Of a stretch of DNA of 64,000 nt, positions 26,175-35,897 are shown one piece after another (position 1 is the first letter of the stretch; each line of letters opens with the position of its first letter). Position numbers and translations under genes: made by a program. The notes below the pieces were generated by a model. The model saw only the letters and a list, made by a program, of their open reading frames with translations. It did no database searches and was not told where the DNA came from. The stretch spans positions 1-64,000 of the forward strand of contig JABIUV010000056.1 in NCBI GenBank assembly GCA_018700895.1, written 5' to 3'. The stretch is from Bacteroidota bacterium (lineage in GTDB: Bacteria > Bacteroidota > Bacteroidia > NS11-12g > UBA9320).

Positions 26175-26501
26175 ATGGCACTCAAAGAAGGTAAGCTATA
26201 CTATAGCATATCTGAAGTTGCTAGCCACTTTGACGTAGCACCGTCTTTGTTACGCTACTGGGAAACAGAGTTCAAAACCCTAAAACCCAAGAGAAACGCA
26301 AGAGGTAAACGGTTTTACACACCGGTAGATATAGAAATCTTACAGCACATATACCTACTTGTAAAAGAAAAAGGCTATACGATACAAGGAGCACGCGAAA
26401 AACTAAAGACAAACAAAAGAAAGGTAAGTGCTGACGTACAGGTCATTAGCAAGCTAGAGAACATGAAAACCTTTTTACAAAAACTTAGAGCTGAATTATA
26501 A
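26175..26501 (+). CDS. MerR-family transcriptional regulator
   Basis: A 108-aa DNA-binding protein. The MerR winged-helix starts with YYSISEVASHFDVAPSLLRY and the WETEF turn, followed by a VDIEILQHIYLLVKEKGYTIQGAR dimer helix. The short C-terminus lacks the metal-binding Cys of mercury or copper regulators. It lies 5 nt after the M23 gene and 19 nt before the outer-membrane protein, so it probably regulates the envelope operon. Confidence 0.9.
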   Translation: MALKEGKLYYSISEVASHFDVAPSLLRYWETEFKTLKPKRNARGKRFYTPVDIEILQHIYLLVKEKGYTIQGAREKLKTNKRKVSADVQVISKLENMKTFLQKLRAEL

Positions 26502-26520
26502 TTGCAACCAAAGGAGTACT

Positions 26521-27321
26521 GTGCGTAAACTAATTTTCATACTTTTCTATGCTACCGTTCACACGGCACACGCCATTCTTCCACCTCCCAATAATGCCGT
26601 CTCCTTATCACTAGGTGGAGCTTCTGCTACGTATACCAATGCCTTTGCAATAGAAAATAACGTAGCTGCACTTGCCAAAACCAACGGTGAGTTATCACTC
26701 AACGCGAGTAATAGATTTGGCCTATCTGAGTATTCTCAATTGATGCTTGCTGGCAATTTCAAATCAAAAGTTGCGAGTATTGGCTTCGCCTACCGAGTTA
26801 CTCCGTTCTCCGCTCTTACCGAGCACAAAGCACAATTAGGCATAGCCAAAGAACTAGGCGAAAAAGTAGCAGCAGGCGTAGCAATAAATTACCATTACTT
26901 CGCTTCACCTAATGCATATTATCAAAACCATTCGGTCCTCACATTCAATGCGGGGATATACTATGCTGTCAATGACAAACTTAATGCGGGTTTCTCTATT
27001 TTCAATCCCAACAGAAGCACATTGACATCTACTCCAGAAGAGCACTTAGCAGCTAATTTTCGTATTGGCTTAGATTATGCGTTGAGCGACAATTTAAAAC
27101 TATACAGCGACTTAGTGCAAGCTAGTGAGCAGCAACCCGATTTTAATGCCGGCATGGAACTTACCAAAGAGCATTATCATATTAGAGGTGGTTTCGGACT
27201 CAATCAACTGGTGGCCGTAGGTTTCGGGTGGCAAACCCAAAAACTAACGCTTGATGTAACTGCCGCATATCATAATCAACTGGGTTTTTCGCCATCGCTC
27301 AATGTAAGTCATGCGTTTTAG
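26521..27321 (+). CDS. outer-membrane beta-barrel protein, PorV/PorQ-like
   Basis: A 266-aa protein whose signal peptide ends near Ala17 (HTAHA). The mature sequence begins ILPPPNNAVSLSLGGAS and continues in alternating hydrophobic/polar strands with frequent aromatic ends, consistent with an 8-14-strand barrel. It ends in SHAF. Similar barrels include PorV/PorQ proteins of the type IX secretion system, but the similarity is only in general architecture. The start is GTG 26521. The last 11 bases overlap the next gene. Confidence 0.75.
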   Translation: MRKLIFILFYATVHTAHAILPPPNNAVSLSLGGASATYTNAFAIENNVAALAKTNGELSLNASNRFGLSEYSQLMLAGNFKSKVASIGFAYRVTPFSALTEHKAQLGIAKELGEKVAAGVAINYHYFASPNAYYQNHSVLTFNAGIYYAVNDKLNAGFSIFNPNRSTLTSTPEEHLAANFRIGLDYALSDNLKLYSDLVQASEQQPDFNAGMELTKEHYHIRGGFGLNQLVAVGFGWQTQKLTLDVTAAYHNQLGFSPSLNVSHAF

Positions 27322-29401
27322 GATTGCATTTCTTTTTACGATTATTACATCTTGGTTATTTGCCCAAACGGATAATGCCATTGTAAATGAGTACATAGAA
27401 CGCTATATCGAAAACACCACTGATGAGGTCGACATTCAGCAATTTGCCAGTGAGCTTCTCTACTTTTTCGAAAATCCACTGGATCTAAACAAGGCAGATG
27501 CCACGCAGTTATTTGCTGTCCCTTTCCTTACCAGTTTCCAAGCATTAAAAATCATAGAGCATCGCAAAAAATTTGGCAATTTTATAAGCCCATACGAGTT
27601 GCAAGTACTTCCCTCTTTTGACCCCTACACCATTGGCACGATACGACCATTTGTGACTATCACGAGCAATGTACTGAGTCAGTATAGTGCCAAACGCTTG
27701 TGGAAAGAAGGAAGGCATCAATTCCTAAGCTTAGCAGAAATTAACACGCCCAAAAACAAAGGATTTAGCACACGGGACACCATTACTACTTCGGATGTCA
27801 ATCACTATAAGGGGTCTCGAGTATACAGTAATCTGCGTTATCGATTTGACTACAAACGATTCCTTTCCTTTGGGGTGAATATGGAAAAAGATGCAGGTGA
27901 ACAATTTTTTAAGGGTTCTAATCCGAATGGGTACGATTACACCTCGTTTTATTTTGCAGCACGAGATGTAGGCAGAATCAAGGCCCTTAACCTTGGTGAT
28001 TTTCAAGCTAACTTTGGTCAAGGTCTTACATTGAGTACGGGTTTAGCCTTTGGCAAATCGAGTATCATCACCAATTCAAAACGTAACTTCAATGGATTTG
28101 GAGCATACCGAAGTCTCCGTGAGAACGCTTATCTCTGCGGTGGAGCTGTAGCACTTACGCTTGGCAAATTTGAAACAGGCGTATTTGCATCCTTCAAAAA
28201 AGTAGACGGGAATGAAATATCTACGAGTGATACTTCAGAGGGCGTAAACAATGAGCCTGAATTTGTGACCAGCATACAAGAAGACGGAGGTTTTCACAGA
28301 ACTGCTAGCGAAATAGAAGACAAGGATGCTGTTTCTGATTTTCAAACGGGAATATATGCCGAGTACAAAGGCTCTCGTGGACGAATAGGCACCATTAATT
28401 ATATACGTAAGCTAGGCTCTGCATTATCTCCTAATGAGCAGCCCTATAATCAATTCAATTTCAGAGGAGACCAATATTACAAAAACGGCTTGTACTATGA
28501 TTACGTATTTCGCAATGTGAACCTATACGGTGAGATAAGCCATAGCTCACACAAGAATACCATTGGCCAAGTACATGGTGCACTGCTTAGTCTACATAAA
28601 GCACTAGATGTGAGTCTTGTGTACCGTGATTACGACAAAGCATTTATCACGCTACAGTCCAATGGATTTGGCGAAAATAGTAACGCGGCAAACGAGCGAG
28701 GTTTATACACCGGTTTTCAAACTCGAATCAACAAGCAATGGAGTATCTTGGGATATTATGATATGTTTACCTTGCCGTGGTTAGGTTTTCAGAGCGATGC
28801 CCCTACGAGTGGGAACGATTTCTGGATAGAAGCACAGTACATACCCAACAAGCAGTTTAGGGCGTATTACCGTTTCAGAACCGAAACCAAACAGGTAGAC
28901 CAGTCTGGTAATCCAATCAAAAATATAACTTCACAAACCCTCTCTCGACACCGCATACAAAGTGACTTTACAGTATCTAAAGGGGTACAGCTACGCAACC
29001 GTATAGAGTGGAGTATTTACCAACAAGGTAGTGACGAATCTTTTGGAAGTTTGATATATCAGGACATCATTTACAAACCCTTTGGCAAAAACTTACAGCT
29101 AAGCGGACGAGCAGCTTATAGTCTGATAGAGCAATTTGAAAATAGAATTTACAGTTTTGAGCAAACTCCCTTGTACGACTATCCACTTTTCACCCATAGC
29201 TTTACCGGATTACGATTTTATGCTTTGGCCCGCTACAAGGCTTCGAGTAATTTGGATATTTGGTTCAGATATGCACATAGTAGACACGATACTCCAATAA
29301 CTTCTCTGACCAACGATTATACAATAGGCTCAGGTTTAGAAGAAATAGCGGGGAACCAAAAACAAACATTCACCTTACAAGTTAGGTACTTAATAAAATG
29401 A
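27311..29401 (+). CDS. helix-hairpin-helix outer-membrane barrel protein
   Basis: A 696-aa protein combining a signal peptide (to about residue 19), an N-terminal helix-hairpin-helix domain (residues ~56-110, NKADATQLFAVP, EHRKKFGNFISPYELQVLP) and a long beta-barrel-like region to the C-terminus (RYLIK). HhH/ComEA folds normally bind DNA non-specifically; fused to a barrel, the domain would face the periplasm or the cell surface. The combination occurs in Bacteroidota proteins of unknown function. It sits in the M23-MerR-OMP-HhH-pdxJ operon and overlaps the previous gene by 11 bp and pdxJ by 4 bp. A DNA-uptake or anchoring role is possible but unproven. Confidence 0.85.
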   Translation: MRFRIAFLFTIITSWLFAQTDNAIVNEYIERYIENTTDEVDIQQFASELLYFFENPLDLNKADATQLFAVPFLTSFQALKIIEHRKKFGNFISPYELQVLPSFDPYTIGTIRPFVTITSNVLSQYSAKRLWKEGRHQFLSLAEINTPKNKGFSTRDTITTSDVNHYKGSRVYSNLRYRFDYKRFLSFGVNMEKDAGEQFFKGSNPNGYDYTSFYFAARDVGRIKALNLGDFQANFGQGLTLSTGLAFGKSSIITNSKRNFNGFGAYRSLRENAYLCGGAVALTLGKFETGVFASFKKVDGNEISTSDTSEGVNNEPEFVTSIQEDGGFHRTASEIEDKDAVSDFQTGIYAEYKGSRGRIGTINYIRKLGSALSPNEQPYNQFNFRGDQYYKNGLYYDYVFRNVNLYGEISHSSHKNTIGQVHGALLSLHKALDVSLVYRDYDKAFITLQSNGFGENSNAANERGLYTGFQTRINKQWSILGYYDMFTLPWLGFQSDAPTSGNDFWIEAQYIPNKQFRAYYRFRTETKQVDQSGNPIKNITSQTLSRHRIQSDFTVSKGVQLRNRIEWSIYQQGSDESFGSLIYQDIIYKPFGKNLQLSGRAAYSLIEQFENRIYSFEQTPLYDYPLFTHSFTGLRFYALARYKASSNLDIWFRYAHSRHDTPITSLTNDYTIGSGLEEIAGNQKQTFTLQVRYLIK

Positions 29402-30120
29402 CGAAACTTAGCGTAAACATCAATAAAATTGCCACACTCAGAAATGCCCGAGGAGGCTACACTCCTAGCGTACTGCAAGCTGCCAAAGACATCGAAAACT
29501 TTGGGGCAGAAGGCATCACAGTGCACCCAAGGCCTGATGAAAGACATATTACGAGAGCAGACGCCTATGGCCTAAAAGATGTAGTGACAACGGAATACAA
29601 CATTGAGGGAAACCCCACGGATGATTTTATACAAATGGTGTTGGAAATCAAACCCACACAAGTTACCCTAGTTCCCGATGGGCCAGACGCTATTACCAGT
29701 AATGCGGGATGGGATTGCATTAACCAAAAGGACTACCTGTCGCCTATCATATCACAGTTTAAGAATGCCGGTATTCGTGTATCCGTGTTTTTGGATCCTG
29801 TAGTGGAGCAAGTAGATGCCGCTTTAGCGTGTGGTACAGACCGCATAGAATTGTATACCGAGGCTTACGCTAGTGAGTATGCCCATAATCGTGAAGATGC
29901 CATTGCACCCTATAAAGCAACTGCAAAGCGTGCTATTGATTTGGGTCTAAGCGTTAATGCTGGTCACGACCTGAGTTTGGAAAACTTATCTTATTTTGTT
30001 TCTGAGATTCCAGAAATACTTGAGGTATCTATAGGTCACGCACTTATATCGGATGCGTTATACTATGGGCTGAATAATGTGATCGGTATGTATAAAAGTA
30101 AACTGAGAATTGAAGGCTAA
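29398..30120 (+). CDS. pdxJ: pyridoxine 5'-phosphate synthase
   Basis: Condenses 3-amino-2-oxopropyl phosphate with deoxyxylulose 5-phosphate. The 240-aa TIM barrel has the N-terminal TKLSVNINKIATLRNARGG, ITVHPRPDERHI, the QVTLVPDGP block, RVSVFLDP and AGHDLSLEN; length and motifs fit PdxJ. The start is ATG 29398 (ATGA overlap with the HhH gene), so it is translationally coupled to the outer-membrane operon, an unusual place for a vitamin B6 gene. The deoxyxylulose phosphate must come from a dedicated Dxs, since isoprenoids here use the mevalonate route. A hairpin (30144-30164) follows, without a clear T run. Confidence 0.95.
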   Translation: MTKLSVNINKIATLRNARGGYTPSVLQAAKDIENFGAEGITVHPRPDERHITRADAYGLKDVVTTEYNIEGNPTDDFIQMVLEIKPTQVTLVPDGPDAITSNAGWDCINQKDYLSPIISQFKNAGIRVSVFLDPVVEQVDAALACGTDRIELYTEAYASEYAHNREDAIAPYKATAKRAIDLGLSVNAGHDLSLENLSYFVSEIPEILEVSIGHALISDALYYGLNNVIGMYKSKLRIEG

Positions 30121-30143
30121 ACATTTTTCATAATTCAGAAACA

Positions 30144-30164
30144 TTCCCGTTGAAATCACGGGAA
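30144..30164 (+). terminator. weak hairpin after pdxJ
   Basis: A 7-bp stem TTCCCGT / ACGGGAA with a 7-nt loop, 24 nt after the pdxJ stop. No T run follows, so termination is uncertain. Confidence 0.4.
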
Positions 30165-30169
30165 GTGTC

Positions 30170-30265
30170 TCACCTATCTTTTAGCTGTTGCAAAACCTCA
30201 GTGAGCGTAACATTCATGGTGGCAAATAAATCAAGTAGTTTGGCTGCACGCCATTTTTGGACAGA
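30170..30265 (-). pseudogene. possible coding remnant
   Basis: In the 344-bp gap before atpD, the minus strand reads as a short open segment of 31 codons plus stop with protein-like composition (KLLDLFATMNVTLTEVLQ) ending in TGA. An in-frame TAG precedes it and there is no plausible start upstream. It may be the C-terminal remnant of a lost gene. Apart from this, the pdxJ hairpin and the atpD promoter I see nothing in the gap. Confidence 0.25.
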
Positions 30266-30404
30266 CTATGTCATAAGCTAAATTTGGAAAATTTAAGCTC
30301 CCGATTTAGACTACTCAAAATCTGAGGCAAAATAGTGTGCCGTCGCTTAGCAAGACCTACCTCCAACAATGCTCCAGAAAAATATAAAAAAGCCTTATTT
30401 ATAA

Positions 30405-31972
<1,568 letters not shown>

Positions 31973-31973
<1 letters not shown>

Positions 31974-32203
31974 TGATAGTAGAAGTAATCACACCAGATA
32001 AGGTGCTATTCTCTGGCGAGGCGGTTTCGGTGAAACTGCCCGGTAGTGGAGGCTCCTTTGAAGCATTGGCGAACCATGCCCCACTCATATCCAGCTTGGA
32101 TAAGGGTACAGTGGTGGTGCGTACCGATTCTGGCGAAGAAACTTTTGATATCTCCGGTGGAATAGTTGAAGTATTAAACAACAAAGTAGTCGTACTGGCA
32201 TAA
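31973..32203 (+). CDS. atpC: F1 ATP synthase subunit epsilon
   Basis: Central-stalk regulatory subunit. The 76-aa protein corresponds to the N-terminal beta-sandwich (VEVITPDKVLFSGEAVSVKL, then LANHAPLISSL) and lacks the C-terminal inhibitory helices, as in many Bacteroidota. The start ATG overlaps the atpD stop. A strong terminator follows at 32227. Confidence 0.93.
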
Positions 32204-32226
32204 GCAAGAATAGACCACTTTCTATA

Positions 32227-32262
32227 AAAAAGGGCGTCGAAAGTGATTTCGACGCCCTTTTT
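32227..32262. terminator. bidirectional terminator, atpC / GT2
   Basis: A 16-bp perfect stem (32227-32242 with 32247-32262, core GGGCGTCGAAA) with loop GTGA and A/T runs on both sides. It can stop transcription from atpC and from the convergent glycosyltransferase. Confidence 0.92.
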
Positions 32263-32284
32263 GTATTTATTGAGAAGTAGAATG

Positions 32285-33016
32285 CTACTTTTGACCCTTG
32301 TTTGGCTTTATCTTTTTAAATCGCAAACTAATAACTCCCCAGAGTGCTTCGCGTATTATTCCTCCACTCATTTTACTTTCGCCTGCAGTTCGGTCCGTAA
32401 ATATGATAGGCACTTCCTTTATCTTAAATCCCAGCTTATACGCCGTATACTTCATCTCTATCTGAAACGCATAACCGCGGAACTTTATCTTATCTAAGTT
32501 TATCGTGTTTAGCAAGGCTCGACTATATCCTACAAATCCAGCAGTAGCATCAGCTAACATCATACGCGTAAAAAAACGAACATACGCGGATGCAAAATAA
32601 CTCATGAGCACCCTACCCATAGGCCAGTTTACCACATTCACTACATTACCTATATAGCGAGAACCTACCACAAGGTCGCAATTTTTTAGCTGCAACTCGT
32701 GGAGTAACCGTGGTAAGTCTTCTGGATTATGCGAAAAATCACAATCCATCTCGAAGATGTAATCATACCCTTGAGCCAAGCACCATTTAAAGCCTGCTAT
32801 GTACGCAGACCCCAATCCATTTTTCTCACCATTTTCCAAAAGGTGTATTTGAGTGGCATCTCGTTGTGCTTTCTTTACCAAATCGGCCGTACCGTCTGGC
32901 GAGTTATCATCTACTACCAGTATATCAAAAGCAGTGTCGAGACTAAGCACTTTGGCAAGCATCGACACAATGTTCTCTTTCTCATTATAGGTAGGTATTA
33001 TTACTATAGGGTTCAT
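32285..33016 (-). CDS. DPM1-like polyprenyl-phosphate glycosyltransferase (GT2)
   Basis: A 243-aa family-2 glycosyltransferase like dolichyl/polyprenyl-phosphate mannosyltransferase. The N-terminal PIVIIPTYNEKENIVSML, VVDDNSPDGTAD and FEMDCDFSHNPEDL carry the nucleotide-sugar and metal (DxD-type) motifs. GSRYI and KFRGYAFQIEMKY complete the core. There is no C-terminal membrane domain, unlike archaeal long forms. It transfers a sugar from a nucleotide donor to a lipid phosphate; the acceptor is unknown, but the mevalonate products give the polyprenyl chain. The start is ATG 33016, after an adjacent TTG. The next gene upstream is transaldolase-like. Confidence 0.9.
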   Translation of the reverse strand: MNPIVIIPTYNEKENIVSMLAKVLSLDTAFDILVVDDNSPDGTADLVKKAQRDATQIHLLENGEKNGLGSAYIAGFKWCLAQGYDYIFEMDCDFSHNPEDLPRLLHELQLKNCDLVVGSRYIGNVVNVVNWPMGRVLMSYFASAYVRFFTRMMLADATAGFVGYSRALLNTINLDKIKFRGYAFQIEMKYTAYKLGFKIKEVPIIFTDRTAGESKMSGGIIREALWGVISLRFKKIKPNKGQK

Positions 33017-33053
33017 CAAAACAAATAGACTATCTCAGTATCAATAAAGTTGT

Positions 33054-33710
33054 CTAGCTATTGGCCTTTTTGTGGTCTGCCAAAAACTTAGCCAGACCAA
33101 TATCTGTAAGTGGATGCTTGAGTAATCCTAAAATGGAACTCAAGGGACACGTTACTACATCAGCACCAGCCTCTGCCGCACGCACTATGTGTAAAGGATT
33201 GCGAATAGACGCTGCTAGTATCTCAGTTTGAAAACCCTGTATGGTATAAATATCTGCTATTTGAGCAATGAGGTCTACCCCATCCCAGTTCATATCATCT
33301 ACTCTACCTATAAACGGCGAAAGATAGGTAGCACCCGCCTTAGCAGCAAGAATAGCCTGACCTGCCGAGAAGACCAACGTGCAGTTTGTGCGAATATCGT
33401 GGTCTGTAAACCAGCGAATAGCCTTCACCCCATCTTTGGTCATAGGCACTTTTACGACAATATTTTCGTGTAAATCAGCAAGAGCCTTCCCTTCCTTTAT
33501 CATCTCATCAAAATCGGTAGCGATAACCTCAGCACTTATATCGCCATCTACTATTTCGCATATCGCCTTGTAGTGGTTTCTCACATTGGCTTCTCCTGTG
33601 ATTCCTTCCTTTGCCATAAGCGAAGGATTGGTTGTCACTCCGTCTAATATACCCAAATCCTGGGCTTCTTTTATCTGATCTAAGTTTGCTGTGTCTACAA
33701 AGAATTTCAT
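33054..33710 (-). CDS. transaldolase / fructose-6-phosphate aldolase family protein
   Basis: A 218-aa TIM-barrel aldolase of the short transaldolase (TalC/FSA) class. The Schiff-base lysine is Lys87 (NIVVKVPMT), preceded by KFFVDTANLDQIKEA and GVTTNPSLMAKEG. The small size distinguishes it from the longer TalB family. The TNCTLVFSAGQA and SPFIGRVDD blocks are present. Whether it acts as transaldolase or as fructose-6-phosphate aldolase cannot be decided here. A -7 box TACTTTCG is 25 nt upstream. It ends 37 nt before the glycosyltransferase start. Confidence 0.9.
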   Translation of the reverse strand: MKFFVDTANLDQIKEAQDLGILDGVTTNPSLMAKEGITGEANVRNHYKAICEIVDGDISAEVIATDFDEMIKEGKALADLHENIVVKVPMTKDGVKAIRWFTDHDIRTNCTLVFSAGQAILAAKAGATYLSPFIGRVDDMNWDGVDLIAQIADIYTIQGFQTEILAASIRNPLHIVRAAEAGADVVTCPLSSILGLLKHPLTDIGLAKFLADHKKANS

Positions 33711-33735
33711 GATATTATAACTACTGATTGTGTTA

Positions 33736-33743
33736 CGAAAGTA
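33736..33743 (-). promoter_or_regulatory. -7 box of transaldolase-like gene
   Basis: TACTTTCG on the minus strand, preceded by a TTG about 16 nt upstream (-33 position), 25 nt before ATG 33710. Confidence 0.5.
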
Positions 33744-33899
33744 CGTGTAAAATTCTTTCCAATGAGATTTCGAAAACTTATACCTAAGCCAAATAGACTA
33801 ACGGCTTAATTTTTCAAGTGAAACACACTCCATCTTGTGGGCGGTACAATCGCTTCAAACAAGTACAACTGCTGGAAATTAGGATGAAAAACAGGGGAT

Positions 33900-33990
33900 A
33901 AAAAAAGGCTGACATCATACCGCTACAACCTTCTACCCTTGCTGCATTCCTGCCCTGGGGGAGTTCAAAGGGAGCTGGTTATGTCAGCCG
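33900..33990 (-). ncRNA. ffs: small bacterial SRP RNA (4.5S)
   Basis: The minus-strand transcript starts GGCTGACAT and ends ATGTCAGCC, forming the closing helix (33907-33915 with 33981-33989). The apical domain contains the SRP RNA core GGCAGGAATGCAGCAAG (minus strand near 33938-33956) that binds Ffh. A T run follows the 3' end (33900-33906 as A on the plus strand), acting as terminator. The TACATTTG -7 box is at 33995-34002. About 90 nt long, it lacks the Alu domain, as in most Gram-negative bacteria. Confidence 0.92.
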
Positions 33991-33994
33991 GGTG

Positions 33995-34002
33995 CAAATG
34001 TA
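33995..34002 (-). promoter_or_regulatory. -7 box of SRP RNA
   Basis: TACATTTG, exact TAnnTTTG, followed 5 nt later by the first base of the closing helix. A TTG at the -33 position lies about 19 nt upstream. This gives the transcription start for the RNA. Confidence 0.7.
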
Positions 34003-34224
34003 AGCACACATTTATGCTAAACAATTTCTTTTGAAAAAGAACTGATAAAAGTTTGTGATTTCTGTCATTGTGGTTGCCACAAAAACAGCACATCTTACAC
34101 CTATAGCTTCTGTTTTAGCTTTCAATGGAGCAACGTCTAAATTATATTAATTTCAAATCATTAAAATGTATAGATTTTAGTACCTCACGAGCACGGTCAC
34201 GACTCATTCATCTAAAAAAATCAT

Positions 34225-34232
34225 TAGGTTTG
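34225..34232 (+). promoter_or_regulatory. -7 box of carboxylase beta gene
   Basis: TAGGTTTG matches TAnnTTTG and lies 11 nt before ATG 34244. Confidence 0.5.
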
Positions 34233-34243
34233 ATGCAACCATT

Positions 34244-35878
34244 ATGAGCCCGCAAGAACTTGAATTCAACAAAAATGAAGATCACAACAAATTAGCTTGG
34301 GGTAAATACCACAAACTGGCCCAAACAATACACCTGGGAGGCGGTAAAAAATCTTTAGACAAGCAGCACGCTAAAGGTAAACTTACCGCTCGCGAAAGGA
34401 TTGACTATCTAAAGGATGACCAAGCTGATTTTTTAGAAATAGGGACTTTTGCAGGTTATGAAATGTACAAAGAACATGGCGGATGTCCAGCAGCAGGAGT
34501 AGTTGGGGGAATTACCACCGTGAGTGGAAGAAAATGCCTCGTAGTTGCCAATGATGCGACGGTAAAAGCAGGGGCCTGGTTCCCCATAACAGGCAAAAAA
34601 AATCTAAGATTTCAAGAAATCGCGTTAGAGAACAGACTACCCATCATATACTTGGTAGATAGTGCAGGCGTATTTCTCCCTATGCAAGATGAGATATTTG
34701 CCGACAAGGAACACTTCGGACGTATATTCAGAAACAATGCGGTGCTAAGCAGCAAAGGCATACCGCAAATAGCTGCAGTAATGGGCAGCTGTGTAGCAGG
34801 TGGTGCTTATCTTCCTATTATGAGTGACGAGGCTCTCATTGTAGACAAAACAGGAAGTATCTTTTTGGCGGGCAGTTATCTAGTTAAAGCGGCCATTGGC
34901 GAAACAATAGATAATGAAACCTTGGGCGGTTCGGTTTCTCAAACCGACCTATCAGGCGTAATAGATGATCGATTCCCTGACGACAAATCGTGCCTTGATC
35001 GCATCAAATTTTTGATGGACAAAATCGGAGATGCGGAAAAGGCGGGCTTCAGTAGAACATCGTCTGCCCTACCAAATCATCCTCTGAAAGATGTTTTTGG
35101 CGTATTGCCCCGAGAACGCTCTAAGCCTTACGAAAGTGTGGAGCTTATAAAACGATTGGTAGATCATTCAGAATTTGAACAATACAAAGAAAACTATGGC
35201 AAAACAATTCTGTGCGGTTACGCTCGTATTGATGGCTGGGCGGTAGGCATAGTTGCCAATAATAGAGAACTCGTAAAGAGCAAAAAAGGTGAAATGCAGT
35301 TTGGTGGAGTGATATACTCCGATAGTGCAGATAAAGCTGCTCGATTCATTATGAATTGTAATCAAAAAAAAATTCCTCTTGTATTTTTGCAAGACGTGAC
35401 TGGATTTATGGTCGGTAGCAGAAGTGAACACGGTGGCATCATAAAAGACGGTGCTAAAATGGTAAATGCCATGGCCAATAGTACGGTGCCCAAATTCACT
35501 ATCGTATTAGGCAATAGTTATGGAGCAGGCAATTATGCCATGTGTGGCAAGGCGTATGACCCGAGACTCATTGTAGCATGGCCAAGTGCCAAAATTGCTG
35601 TTATGGGTGGAGAACAAGCCGCCAAAGTTTTGCTCCAAATAGAAAAAGCATCTTTAGCCAAAAAAGGAGAGGAAATAACCGCAGAAAAAGAAAAAGAGCT
35701 ATTGAATAAGATCATAGACCGATACAATAAACAAACCACCCCAGAATATGCTGCGTCTAGGCTCTGGATAGACGAGATAATAAACCCTGCTGATACCCGA
35801 AAATGGATAAGTGCAGGAATAGAAATAGCCAATAATGCACCAATAGAACGATACAATGTAGGTGCAATACAAACCTAA
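34244..35878 (+). CDS. acyl-CoA carboxylase beta subunit (methylcrotonyl/propionyl type)
   Basis: Carboxyltransferase subunit of a biotin-dependent acyl-CoA carboxylase, 544 aa. It begins with a helical segment, then AKGKLTARERIDYL, GVVGGITTVSGRKCLVVAND, YLVDSAGVFLPMQDE, GSCVAGGAYLPIMSDEA and the C-terminal GNSYGAGNYAMCGKAYDPR oxyanion block. Length and motifs fit methylcrotonyl-CoA carboxylase beta better than propionyl. The biotin-carrying alpha subunit is not in the window. It precedes the subtilase by 19 nt. Confidence 0.92.
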   Translation: MSPQELEFNKNEDHNKLAWGKYHKLAQTIHLGGGKKSLDKQHAKGKLTARERIDYLKDDQADFLEIGTFAGYEMYKEHGGCPAAGVVGGITTVSGRKCLVVANDATVKAGAWFPITGKKNLRFQEIALENRLPIIYLVDSAGVFLPMQDEIFADKEHFGRIFRNNAVLSSKGIPQIAAVMGSCVAGGAYLPIMSDEALIVDKTGSIFLAGSYLVKAAIGETIDNETLGGSVSQTDLSGVIDDRFPDDKSCLDRIKFLMDKIGDAEKAGFSRTSSALPNHPLKDVFGVLPRERSKPYESVELIKRLVDHSEFEQYKENYGKTILCGYARIDGWAVGIVANNRELVKSKKGEMQFGGVIYSDSADKAARFIMNCNQKKIPLVFLQDVTGFMVGSRSEHGGIIKDGAKMVNAMANSTVPKFTIVLGNSYGAGNYAMCGKAYDPRLIVAWPSAKIAVMGGEQAAKVLLQIEKASLAKKGEEITAEKEKELLNKIIDRYNKQTTPEYAASRLWIDEIINPADTRKWISAGIEIANNAPIERYNVGAIQT

Positions 35879-35897
35879 GTTGAATACAATAACAATC

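Noticed and set aside
33711-33890. Possible small gene or second RNA beside the SRP RNA
   Set aside because: Only the transaldolase promoter and AT-rich spacer are visible; no open frame or hairpin of note.
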